A DNA stretch of 64,000 nucleotides from Caenorhabditis elegans (lineage: Eukaryota; Nematoda; Chromadorea; Rhabditida; Rhabditidae), in the NCBI RefSeq assembly GCF_000002985.6, contig NC_003283.11, positions 20,399,501-20,463,500 on the forward strand. Direction: 5' to 3'. Below the pieces are notes generated by a model, which saw only the letters and a program-made list of their open reading frames with translations, was not told the origin of the DNA and did not search any database. Numbering within the stretch: the first letter of the stretch is position 1; the number at the start of each line of letters is the position of its first letter. Below are positions 36,801 to 48,161 of this stretch, one piece after another. Position numbers and translations under genes: made by a program.

Positions 36801-38960
36801 ATGAACTGAATCAAATTGGAAAATTTGGAAAATCTGCGAGAATCAAAATATCTCTAGTTTAAAAAAAAACAGTTCAAATTTTGGGTTCACTCTTATTACT
36901 TTACAGTGATTGTTACATTGTAGATTCTGTGGACTTGTCCAACTGTCTACGACGGCATGAGTTTAGTAAAAAGATTGTACCATGAACTGAAAAAAAAAGG
37001 AAAATTGGGAAAAACTGCGAGAATCAAAATATCTCTAGTTTTTAAAAAACAGTTCAAATTTTGGGTTCACTCTTATTACTTTACAGTGATTGTTACATTG
37101 TAGACTCTGTGGACTTGTCCAACTGTCTACGACGGCATGAGTTTAGTAAAAAGGTTGTGCCATGAACTGAAACAAATTGGAAAATTGGGAAAAACTGCGA
37201 GACTCAAAATATCTCTAGTTTTTAAAAAACAGTTCAAATTTTGGGTTCACTCTTATTACTTTACAGTGATTGTTACATTGTAGACTCTGTGGACTTGTCC
37301 AACTGTCTACGACGGCATGAGTTTAGTAAAAAGGTTGTACCATGAACTGAATCAAATTGGAAAATTTGGAAAATCTGCGAGAATCAAAATATCTCTAGTT
37401 TAAAAAAAACAGTTCAAATTTTGGGTTCACTCTTATTACTTTACAGTGATTGTTACATTGTAGACTCTGTGGACTTGTCCAACTGTCTACGACTGCATGA
37501 GTTTAGTAAAAAGGTTGTGCCATGAACTGAAACAAATTGGAAAATTGGGAAAAACTGCGAGACTCAAAATATCTCTAGTTTTTAAAAAACAGTTCAAATT
37601 TTGGGTTCACTCTTATTACTTTACAGTGATTGTTACATTGTAGACTCTGTGGACTTGTCCAACTGTCTACGACGGCATGAGTTTAGTAAAAAGGTTGTAC
37701 CATGAACTGAATCAAATTGGAAAATTAGGAAAATCTGCGAGAATCAAAATATCTCTAGTTTAAAAAAAAAACAGTTCAAATTTTGGGTTCACTCTTATTA
37801 CTTTACAGTGATTGTTACATTGTAGACTCTGTGGACTTGTCCAACTGTCTACGACGGCATGAGTTTAGTAAAAAGGTTGTACCATGAACTGAATCAAATT
37901 GGAAAATTTGGAAAATCTGCGAGAATCAAAATATCTCTAGTTTAAAAAAAAACAGTTCAAATTTTGGGTTCACTCTTATTACTTTACAGTGATTGTTACA
38001 TTGTAGACTCTGTGGACTTGTCCAACTGTCTACGACGGCATGAGTTTAGTAAAAAGGTTGTACCATGAACTGAATCAAATTGGAAAATTTGGAAAATCTG
38101 CGAAAATCAAAATATCTCTAGTTTAAAAAAAAACAGTTCAAATTTTGGGTTCACTCTTATTACTTTACAGCGATTGTTACATTGTAGACTCTGTGGACTT
38201 GTCCAACTGTCTACGACGGCATGAGTTTAGTAAAAAGGTTGTACCATGAACTGAAACAAATTGGAAAATTGGGAAAAACTGCGAGACTCAAAATATCTCT
38301 AGTTTTTAAAAAACAGTTCAAATTTTGGGTTCACTCTTATTACTTTACAGTGATTGTTACATTGTAGACTCTGTGGACTTGTCCAACTGTCTACGACGGC
38401 ATGAGTTTAGTAAAAAGGTTGTACCATGAACTGAAACAAATTGGAAAATTGGGAAAAACTGCGAGACTCAAAATATCTCTAGTTTTTAAAAAACAGTTCA
38501 AATTTTGGGTTCACTCTTATTACTTTACAGTGATTGTTACATTGTAGACTCTGTGGACTTGTCCAACTGTCTACGACGGCATGAGTTTAGCAAAAAAAAT
38601 TGTACCATGAACTGAAAAAAAATGGAAAATTGGGAAAAACTACGAGAATCAAAATATCTCTAGTTTTTAAAAAACAGTTCAAATTTTGGGTTCACTCTTA
38701 TTACTTTACAGTGATTGTTACATTGTAGATTCTGTGGACTTGTCCAACTGTCTACGACGGCATGAGTTTAGTAAAAAGGTTGTACCATGAACTGAAAAAA
38801 ATTGGAAAATTGGGAAAAACTGCGAGAATCACATAATCTCCAGTATTTAAAAAACTGTTCACTTTTGGGTTCACTCTTTTTACTAAATAATGATTGTTTT
38901 ATTGTTTATTCGGTGGACTTGTCCAACAGTTTACTTCCGGTAGGTTTAGGGTTATCTCCT
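33895..38960. repeat. Satellite array, about 28 copies of a 180-nt unit
   Basis: A unit of 178-182 nt is repeated head to tail. Each copy carries TTGTACCATGAACTGAA, AACTGCGAGAATCAAAATAT, CTCTAGTTT, AACAGTTCAAATTTTGGGTT, CACTCTTATTACTTTACAGT, GATTGTTACATTGTAGACTC and CTGTCTACGACGGCATGAGT. Three main variants differ after GAACTGAA: A (ACAAATTGGAAAATTGGG, often with TTGTGCC and CGAGACTC), B (TCAAATTGG with AAATCTGCGAG) and C (AAAAAAGG with AGATTGTACC). The order of variants is mixed but blocks such as A-B-B-C recur. The first and last copies are the most diverged, as expected of arrays kept uniform by unequal exchange. No frame is conserved. Confidence 0.97.
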
Positions 38961-40731
38961 TTAGCCTATTTCTCTTTGTGGTTATCCTTTTCTCAAGGTT
39001 TTGTTTGGGTGAGTACTAGATTTTATTGTGGAAATGTAAAATTGGTCTTGTTCACGGCTGTTAGCCTCATTGATACAATTTCTTTGATAATTCTACAATT
39101 AATATAAAAATCGTGATCGGTACCGATTTTCTCCTTTGCATTTGCAAAAATTCAGTCATGAAGAACGTTGCTTTATCAATCGATTAGTCTTTGTCTTTGA
39201 CTTACAATTAGAAATGTTTTATCTAAGCTCTAGAACATCCAGTTTGCCTAGATTATAGAAGGCACAAATATCTCAATATGAATATGTTTGTTCGCGCATG
39301 TCCTTTGATCTAATATTGCAATTTCAATAACGACATTCGCGTATTTATTTTTAGTTTTAAATGCATTAAAATCTTGGCAGCGGCATATATTGTCAAGTTT
39401 TTCTTTTGCGATGCGCTGCATATTCATATTCTAAGTCAGATTTTTTTTCTCGATCATGATTAGTCTGTATTCTACTGTATTCTCTTATACTTTGTTGTCC
39501 AAGTAAGGAAATGTTTCCTAGAATTAGAACAGTTTGGAAATTTAAAAAAAAAACAGAAATTAAAATAATTCTGATACTTTTGTGTCTGTTCTTATTCTTA
39601 GTCGGATTTTTTTGCTCGAACATGACTGATGTTCTGTATTTTCTTATGATTTGTTCGGCAGCGTACAGTGACTAGGAGTGTTCCAGTAAGAAGATATTTC
39701 CTAGAATTTAAACAGTGGGAATTTAACAAAAAGCTTCAGAAATTGAAAAAATTCTGATACACTTGGGTCCGCTCAACTTCTCAAAAACTATTAAAAAGTG
39801 CTAAAAATGAGCAATTTATTGCAAAAATTCACAATTTTTGAACTCTTCTAAGGTGGTATTTTGTAGTTAGAGGACTTAAAATTAATCTCCGAACACTAAA
39901 AATATGTTATTTTTCAGCTTCTAATAGTTTTGTACAAATAATGATACATATGGACAAGCTGATGATGAGAAGACCAAACGTCGAGAAAGCAAGTTTTCAT
40001 CTACATTATGATAAAATGCAGTTTGCTATTTTATCGAATGCCTATTCACTAGCGGCTTGAGAAGCTTTCAGATGATATCATAAATCTGGAAAAATTGGAT
40101 AATTCCAGAGAAGTGTTTGCTGTTGTACTTTGAATACTCATTGTGGAATAATAACATTTTCAGATGAATTTAGCAGATTTACACGAAAAATGAAGTAGAA
40201 CTGAGCTCCGGGACAGTTTTTTATCTGCTGTAGCATTTTTTTCTCGTAGTGAAAGTTGCGAAATCTGTGCATTTTGCCACAAAATCTACTGGAAATTTTA
40301 ACTTGATATCAATTGAAACCTATCTTTCAATGAAAATTTACCCTTAAGTGTAAAAGTAAGTTCAAAATGAAAAAAAAACCAATTTTCAAATCAAAATTTC
40401 AAAATTATCGCTTTTTTGAAATTATTGATTTTTTATTAGTTATTAATTTTTCAAAAATGGCCATATTTCTTATGTTTCAAATTACAATTTTTCCAAAAAT
40501 TTCCAAATTTTTTGTTTTCTCAAACATTCATTTATTGATTTCTCGAAATTACCGCTTCAAAAATTATCGAAATTCCAAATTGTTACTTACATGGCCTAGA
40601 TATCCTGCCATAGCTTAGGATTATCAACTTTCATTTGCGCGCGATTTTTTTTGGCTCTTTTTCTGGTCACTAAAATGCTCTTTATTCAGCAATACACATT
40701 CATCAATACAAAAAATACAATAGTTCCCAAA
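38961..40731. other. Gene-free interval between satellite and phosphatase gene
   Basis: I see no gene. Two stretches (about 39430-39600 and 39600-39780) resemble each other and faintly resemble the satellite unit; see the findings. The rest is AT-rich. The last part is the 3' flank of the phosphatase gene, where poly(A) signals could not be assigned confidently. Confidence 0.55.
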
Positions 40732-43700
40732 TCATCCATGCTTCTTCATTCTTTCAATATTGTCCGAGACTACCTTCATTTGGACCTGAATTTTGGCAGC
40801 GAGTTTCTCTTTTTTATTGTCAACCGCGTTCAAATATGCTCCTTCCTTATCAAAGTACTGCTGAAGCATCCCCATCACTTCGTCAGCCTTGGCATACATC
40901 TTCATCTGTTCCACGTATTCGGCCATATCAAATTTGAACTCCTGCAAAAAAAAACACTTTGACTCTGAATTTGACTCTGCATACAAACCTTGCTCAATCT
41001 GTAGATTGCGCCCATCTCCATCCAATACAACTGCTGGGGAGTCTGAATTCCCTTGCTGCGGAATTCACGCATATTCTCCATGTTCTTGCCCAGCGTAGTG
41101 TCCGGATGGTGTTCAATCTCTCTGGCGAGGTACTCGGAGCCGATGAATGACATGGTGCGACCAATTCCCGCAGAGCAGTGGACGACAATAGGCTTCTGCA
41201 AATGCATATATAAATAATTAAGCATCTCCATATTATTGCTAATCCACTCACCGTGCTCTTTTTGACAAGATTCATCAACTCGAAAGTGTCATCGTGTCCT
41301 TCCGGAACATTTTTATCCGGCCAATTCAAATAGAGGTAGTGTTCGACATTTCTCGTGGGAAACTTTCCGCTGAAATTGAAACTGATCAGAAAAGTCACTG
41401 GGGGGCCTAACTCACGTCTTGTCGACCACTTTCAGAACGCGCTTCTCCGTCGAATTGTGCAAAATCTTCTCAACCGACACTGTGGTGATGCTGAACATCT
41501 TGAAATCGGTGGTCTTCGAAACTTCCGGGGAAAAATACTTCTCACACTTCTCTTTTTCGCCTTCTTTTGGATCCGTTTCCACAAAGTTGCAGAGCATCAC
41601 AATGTTCTCACACTCGTGATATGCGATCATCGCCCAAAAGTCGTCGAAGGTGTTTGTCATTGGACCCTGCAAAAATGGTTCATAAAGTTAGTTGCCGTCG
41701 CTAAGACAAAGTGTATACCTGTGTAGCAATGAATCTGTGCTCTTGCTTAGGACATTTCGTTGGGACCCAGTTGGCATGAATCGGAACTCGTTTATCGTTG
41801 ACCATTACTTCGACGGCAGTCTCGGGTGTACATGGAATATTGCCATATCTGAGAATTTACACGTTTTAGGGTTTACTATGCTGAGACTAACCGATGTTTG
41901 TCCGCTGGAAGATACTTGAAGGAATCCTTCACAGTCAGCTTCGTCTGAGTAGCAATAGCAATCTTCCAGGATCCTTCGATAAAGTCTGCACAAGCGCGAA
42001 GCGTCGTGAATCTCATCTTCTTGATGTGCTTCCAGATGTTTTTGACCTTCTGAGCCTCGTCTTCCTCCTTCTTCTTCTTCTCAGCAATTTTCCGGGCTTC
42101 AGACTTTTCCTGATCAGCACGGAGTTTCGCTTGCAGTTTATCCTTCTCTTTTTGGTTCTGTTCATCCTTTTTCTTCTCAGCAACTTTCCGGGCTTCAGAC
42201 TTTTCTTGATCAGCACGGAGTTTCGCTTCCTTCTCTTTTTGGTTCTGTTCATCCTTTTTCTTCTCAGCAATTTTCCGGGCTTCAGACTTTTCTTGATCAG
42301 CACGGAGTTTCGCTTGCAGTTCATCCTTCTCTCTTTGGTTCTGTTCATCCACTACCTTCCTCATATTCGACTTTTCTTTTATTTTGGCTTCAAGTGCATT
42401 TTTCTCGGCCTATAATTTAATTTAATTTAATTTAATTTATTACGATAGTAAATATCTTACCGCTATACGTTGTTCATTCTCTTCCGCCTGCCGAGCTTCC
42501 ATTTCAATCTCGTCACGTATTTCCTTGTTATCCCTGTCTATCTTGGCTTGCTTTTTCCTTTGATGGAAGCCGTATACAAGAAACGCAAGGAACGCAGCCA
42601 GCGCGAGGAGAAGAGCTCCAACAATCGAAACGACGACGATTACACTGCAAAAAATCAAAGTTTTAATGGGAAACTGAATTAAAAACTCACGTTGGAAACT
42701 CGCTTTCACCTGAGCCACCACCACCACCTCCACCATTCTGCGAAGCACTGATCTTTTGCTGAGTTGCGAAGAATTTAGCCAAAAACTTGCTGAACGACTG
42801 GAACGCCAGTGGAGCATTTTTGAAGTGAGCAATGTTGCTTGAAAACTGAAGATCCAATGCGGCGATCTTGTCGAGGATGACCTTGGCGGCAACAAGATGG
42901 GCATTGCTTCCTGCAGCTCGTCTTCTTCTTCGTCTCGTTGCTGAAATTGCGCGAATCAAAATCTCCAGAACTTCAGACTTCTCCAATGCTTCCATCTTCA
43001 CGTCAGGCATTGTTTCCAAAGTCTTCAAGATAGCACTGTAGTTGTTTAGAGTTTTGAGCTTTGAAACATCAATTTTTGCCACAAAAGCTTTTGCCTGTAC
43101 AACTGCAGCTTGCAATGAGACCATGCCCTCTGTGTGATTGCCCCAGAGTTTTTGAAGCTTCATCTTCTCAGCAGGGATTTTAATTTTGTCAATCTCACTG
43201 CTAACAATTGTATCGGTATCATTGAGCTGACCAATTGAAGACTCGAGCTTCACAAGACCAAAGACACTTCGAAGTGCACTCGCAGAATGGCTGATTGCAT
43301 CGGATTGATTCAAAGATTCGGACCTCTTGTTCAACTCCAGCGTTACATTCTTCACATTTTTCTTCATCGCATCAGGGATCTTTTTGACAGAAGCAAGAGT
43401 TTCAGAAAATTGAGACACTGATTTTGCCGTCTGTTGAACACTTTCTAGAAGTTTATCATCCAGCTTCCTCAACTTTTGGATTGTTGCAATTGCTTGAGTG
43501 ACCAGCAGTGATTTGGCTTTGAGTTTTTGAAGACAACCGCTCACACTTGTTTCGGCAGTGATCACCTCTTTGAACATCACGTCTTGAATGAAAGAATTGT
43601 TCAGATTTGGTAGAAGAGTACTTTCCAGGTTTTTTAACTTAATGCCATTGATCTTATCCTCGATGCTCTTCACATTTTCCTGGATCTTTGCCAATTTACC

Positions 43701-46700
43701 AGACTTTTTAATATCTTCCACGACCTTCACTATTTCCCCTTCTGATAGTGTCTGATTGTTGATGTCAGTGAAAGTGAGTGATTTCACAAAGTCAGCAACA
43801 TCCTTCTCCAATTGGTCCAGCGCAAGTGTTTGAGAGAACATGTGGAGAGCAATAAGACTATCTCCAACTGACTTCACTTTAGCCATAAACTCATGTCCAG
43901 GTCTACGCTCGTCGTCTGTTTGTGGTCCACCTAGGTGATTGCATTTTTTATATTCTGCCAAAACTCCAACAGCAGAAACAGCGTCAGTTGGTACTGAAAA
44001 CGACTCCTCCTTGAACTGATTGAAACTCTGGACTTGTCGAGCATTGTCAGCTGGAAAAGTGGATTTCAACTTTTCGTTTACACGGCTCAATGTCTCCAAA
44101 GCAGTAATTATTGGCCTCAAACTGTTCACGATATTCAGTTTGTCCAACTCAGATGAATTCGTAATCTTCAGAAACCATTGACTTTTCACATCCTCTTCTA
44201 ATTGTTCCATCTCAACAACTCCCAGTGGAAAGCCAGAAGTGAATTTTTTCAGTGGTCTCAACACATGCTGGTTGGACAAATCCGAAACAATGATCATCTC
44301 ATTCTCAGAAGCTTGCCGAACTGCATGTAACGTCGAAGCAAATGCAATGTTTGATTTGATCAGATTCTCTCCAGCAACTGAGTGCACCAGGCCGTAGTTC
44401 TTACGGAGAACGTTGAGCTCTATCATAGTGGAAATGGTGTTGAATGTGTTGGGCCCATTGATCAGATTATTGAACGACGTAGTTTTATCAACTGACATGG
44501 CTTTTTCGATCATCTTCTTCACTGATTGAAATTCGCCAGAAAATCCCTTCAGCAAACCCGAACCATAAATTTGCTCATTACGATCCTCGAATGTTTTTGT
44601 CGAAATATCGTCAATGTGACTAATGAACCTTTCCAACATTTTTGTAGTTTCGTCGAAAAAAGTGAAGTTGAATTCCTTTGGAAACTTCGCAACTGCCGAA
44701 AAATACTCCATGCTTCCCGGTAGATTCTCCACTTTACCAAAGGACTCAGATTTGACACGATATTCTTCCCACTCCAATGCTCTTTTTTCCATCGGTGTGG
44801 TTTGATCCTTTGCCGCTACTCCCTGTCGAACCTCTTTCAATTTTGAGACCAATGCGGTAATCGAATCATCTTTGAAGTTGATGAGGTCAGAAACCTTAGC
44901 ACTTCCCAAATTCAATAGCGACCACTTCCTCAATTGGAATTGATCCATTCATCAATCCAGCCTGCAGTGTGATCCCGTTGGAGATGTGGGCGACGGTGGT
45001 AATGTGTTTCAGGGAGTCATCGGGGATGGCAGGAGCTGAAAAAAAATTGAAAATTAATGAGATACAAGTGGTTTTTTGAAATTTTGGTAAAGTTGGCAAA
45101 TGGAAACTAATGCTCATCAACCTGTAGTCTACTCTAAGAAACTTCAGGCTCTTGGTAAAAAACTGCAATGGTTCTTCAGAACGCCAACAATGCACTACAA
45201 CCGCTTCCCATCAGTGAGATGTATTGGCTTGGAGGATTTCTAATAGTTAGATAATGAACATTGGTGCTAATATTCTGTGTCAGCTACTGTCTATTAGAAT
45301 GTCTATTAACACACAATTGCAATCAGTGCCGGCAAATCGGACTTTTGGTTATTAAAAAATACATTTAAAAATCGAAGGCTTTGTTCCAAAAATCTGTGAA
45401 CACATGAAAGATCCGAGTGCTTTATACTTGCCTGCTTACCTATTTTTTTTCGCTATACCTGTATGTCTACTTACACGCGCCTTCCTCATGCCTACTACCG
45501 CGCCTACACGCCTACCCCGTGTTTATCTACGTGCCTACACGCCTACTGCATGTCAGCCTACCCGCATGCCACCTTATGCCTACGTACTTGCCTACACGTC
45601 TACCTCATGTCTACCTACTTGCCTAGTTTCTGCCTGATTACCTACATGGCTACACTTTTGCCTTGTTTCTACTAGCATGACAACATGTATGTCTCGAGCT
45701 TACCTACGTTCCCACATCATGCAAACCTACGTGCCTACTCGCTCACCTCAAGTCTACATGTCAATCTACAATGTACGCCTTCCGATCCCTGTCTACACCT
45801 GCATACCGGTCTATATGCCTACGTGCCTACATGCCTATGTGCCTACTCGCCTACTTTATGCCTACATACCTGCTTTCATCATGCTCAACTACATACCTAC
45901 ATGTCCACCTTAAGACTACATGCCAATCTACAATTATGTACGTTTTCAGCACGCCTGCATACCTGTCTATACGCCTACCTGATGCCTACCTACGTACCTA
46001 TGTGCCTACGTATCTACGTGCCTACATGCCTACGTACATACGTGCCTACGTGCCTACATGCCTATTATTCCTATGAAAGGCTAGAAAATAAACTAAACTT
46101 TCATGAAAAAATAAATTTTCCACGTGAACCTATCTCTAATTTGATGACAAATCCTTTCATTTCTAAACTTTTTCGCCACGTTTCGTTTATATACCTGGTG
46201 ATTTGGAAGTTGAATTCTTTGAGCCGTTGGTAGCAACCGTTGCATTGGCATGAGTCAGATGCAGATCCCGTACGTTCCGGAGTAAATCCGTGTTGGGTTC
46301 TGAGCTGGGAGAGCCGTGATTGTGCGGATGGGAAGACGAGGATCCTGAAAAAGATAAATAATTATTCTATTTCAAAAATTTTCTGATAACAAACCTTGAA
46401 CTGGACCGCTTACTTTCAGACTGGAAGGACGTCTTGCATGGAGCTGAGGACGAGCGGTGTCTTGGCGAGTGGACGAAGAAACAGGGAATGGTGGCTGATT
46501 GGCGGAAGTTCCTGGAAACATTTATAGATGAAGGCGACTCTGACGATACTAAATCAAGCCTGGCGCCTGCCTCGCTCACGCCGGCCTCTTCGCCTCAGCT
46601 CGGCATTTTTCAGAAGGCGCGGGTACCGTTGTAAGGCAAGCGGAGGTGGTCGGTAGGCAGGCGCGGCAGGCAGGAGCCCTGAATATAACATACCACGGTC

Positions 46701-46977
46701 AATCGAGTCATCCTGGGTGTCCTGTCCTGGTGGAGTGTCCTTGATGTCTGGGATGTCAGGAGGGCCCGGGGAGTATCCTGAAATAAATTCAAAGTTAAGC
46801 TCGGCACAATGGACCATCTAGAACTATACCTTTTCCAAAGTGATTGGCATCCTGCTGGACAGGTGTGAATGATTTTGTGACATTGATTTGTAGCAAGATT
46901 GCTGAAATATTATCAAGATATTAACCTGTAAAACTGTTTAACAACTCACCAACAATGACAATTGATACAATCCTCAT
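40732..46977 (-). CDS. Receptor-like WSN-domain protein tyrosine phosphatase, with an apparent frame shift
   Basis: Thirteen exons: 46950-46977, 46830-46901, 46694-46777, 46395-46511, 46195-46344, 42691-45035, 42461-42644, 41892-42409, 41719-41848, 41416-41666, 41252-41369, 40989-41195, 40732-40941. All junction phases agree. About 1470 residues result if one surplus base in exon 6 is ignored. Order: signal peptide MRIVSIVIVAILLQINV; Ser/Pro-rich stretch; WSN domain (NGITLQAGLMNGSIP then LLNLGSAKVSDL); about 700 residues of helical ectodomain with a hexa-arginine and a glycine run; membrane segment VIVVVSIVGALLLALAAFLA; charged coiled coil with a threefold repeat; phosphatase domain with NWPDKNVPE (WPD loop), VHCSAGIGRT (P-loop) and PQQLYWM (Q loop). 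Catalytic residues look intact. Near 44917-44932 the frame breaks: the upstream frame stops at 44896, and the downstream frame opens with ATG at 44948 but lacks a signal peptide. Pseudogene, polymorphism or unusual splicing are possible. Confidence 0.88.
42919..42937 (-). other. Hexa-arginine run in the phosphatase ectodomain
   Basis: Exon 6 encodes ATRRRRRRAAGSN between the last long helical part of the ectodomain and the glycine run near the membrane. R-X-K/R-R is the known proprotein convertase (furin/KPC-1) site, so cleavage on the secretory route is plausible but not shown. Confidence 0.5.
45420..46075. repeat. GCCTAC(G/A)T minisatellite
   Basis: An array of degenerate 8-nt units (GCCTACGT, GCCTACAT, with variants) fills most of intron 5 of the phosphatase gene, about 650 nt. 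It is open in all three plus-strand frames, producing the peptides rich in Tyr, Thr, Pro and Cys seen there; these are not genes. On the minus strand the unit reads ACGTAGGC. Confidence 0.9.
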
Positions 46978-47640
46978 CTTGCTTCAGAATATCGATTCGA
47001 AACTCTTGAAGTCCTTTCGATAGAAAACTGACCAATTGCGGAGTGTGTTCGATTGAATACTGATTGTTTTGATTATCGATTGGAGGGAGTTGGAGGGGGG
47101 GGGGGGGGGAAAGGTCAATGATGTTGGCACGTGAGGTCAATATATAATTTTTATTAAAAACGTTAATTTATTTTGGAAAGTTTGTAAATTTAAATTGTGA
47201 GTAGGCGAGAAGTTTACGTAGAAATAAAAAATAATATTTTTTTTTCTTCATTTCTCACTTTCAAAAAGTGCGCTTATAAATTTTTAGAGTTTCCCCAAAA
47301 TTAGACTCTTCCTAGTTCAGACCCACATTTTTTGCCAAATTCGAGAATTTACTGTAGCTACAGAAATATCTGCCACACACAGTTTCTAGAACGTTTTGTA
47401 AAATTTATATAAAGTTCAGAAAAATTCGATAAACTTGGGAAAAATTCAAGGTATAATTTTAAAACATTTGGAAAATTTCTATATTCAAAAATCTTCTAGA
47501 AACTTTAAGAAACTTCAAGGAATTTTTGAAAAATTATAGAAACTTTTGGAATACACTCGAAAATCTTCTGGAAAAATAAAGTTTTGAAACTTAAAAATTT
47601 TTAAAAATTTGAGCCTGAAAAAAAGTAAGAATTATTACAC
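46978..47640. other. 5' flank of the phosphatase gene with a 15-base G run
   Basis: The upstream region of the phosphatase start is AT-rich and non-coding. At 47095-47109 there are fifteen consecutive guanines on the plus strand, preceded by GGAGGGAGTTGGA, about 120 nt 5' of the start codon. Further out (47340-47640) are repeated CTAGAAACTTT-like words. No exon was found. Confidence 0.7.
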
Positions 47641-47710
47641 GGGCACGGGTGGCTGAGTGGTAGTAGCACTGTCATCCAAAAAATCGCAAGTTCAATTCCA
47701 CCTCAACCCA
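47641..47710 (+). repeat. tRNA-like sequence
   Basis: GGGCACGGGTGGCTGAGTGG contains an A-box match (TGGCTGAGTGG), and AGTTCAATTCC is a B-box match at the correct spacing. The 5' GGG(C) and 3' (T)CAACCC ends could pair partly. The anticodon arm is not tRNA-like (AAAAAA in place), so it is probably tRNA-derived. Confidence 0.45.
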
Positions 47711-47870
47711 AAGGCTCACCCATCCGGCTAGGAAATTTACCAGATGAACACACTATGAAATATTTGGAAAAATGTTTTAGTCTATGTACAATGCCATAAA
47801 GATTGGAGATGACGAAATTCAAGCCATAATGATGGTAGATAGTTGCTACATAAGCAAACTTGGTACATAT

Positions 47871-48161
47871 TTAATACATACCATTTCTTTGACCATACGC
47901 GATAACATCTGGAGATGAACTGGGGATGCCAACTGGCAAGCACAACACGACTTGCACAAGAGGAAGAGGTGAATATAGCGATGCTGTAAAAATTATGGTC
48001 CTCGATAAGAAGACGGCGTTTACAAAGAGAGTGACGCCAAGGAGGTGAACGTGTGGAAAGACGCACACCATATAACTGTCTCCTTTCCGCCTACCTCTTC
48101 TGCGAGAGTGACCCATCCGAGCACCTAAACAATTTCTGTCATTCATTCTATCTTGATTCAT
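47871..48161 (-). CDS. Hypothetical small membrane protein
   Basis: A 96-codon frame starts at 48161. A very basic start (MGHSRRRGRRKGD) is followed by two hydrophobic stretches (HLLGVTLFVNAVFLSRTIIF and LPLVQVVLCLPVGIP). Base composition is less AT-rich than the flanks and codons look natural. It either ends at the TAA near 47871, or a GTATGT donor at 47881 and a TATGTAG acceptor at 47846 remove a 36-nt intron and extend it by some 50 residues towards the tRNA-like sequence; 36 nt would be unusually short. No family recognised. It could be an exon of a larger gene or chance. Confidence 0.35.
   Translation of the reverse strand: MNQDRMNDRNCLGARMGHSRRRGRRKGDSYMVCVFPHVHLLGVTLFVNAVFLSRTIIFTASLYSPLPLVQVVLCLPVGIPSSSPDVIAYGQRNGMY

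Noticed and set aside
33895..38960. CRISPR-like regular repeats
   Set aside because: Units are head-to-tail with no unique spacers, about 180 nt long, in a eukaryotic genome; this is a satellite.
41894..42415. Plus-strand frame of 173 codons, Leu/Phe/Ile-rich, resembling membrane segments
   Set aside because: It is antisense to the Lys/Glu-rich coiled-coil exon of the phosphatase; such antisense frames are a known shadow.
45404..46233. Plus-strand frames rich in Tyr, Thr, Pro and Cys (up to 182 codons)
   Set aside because: Encoded by the 8-nt GCCTACGT array, open in all three frames, inside an intron of a minus-strand gene.
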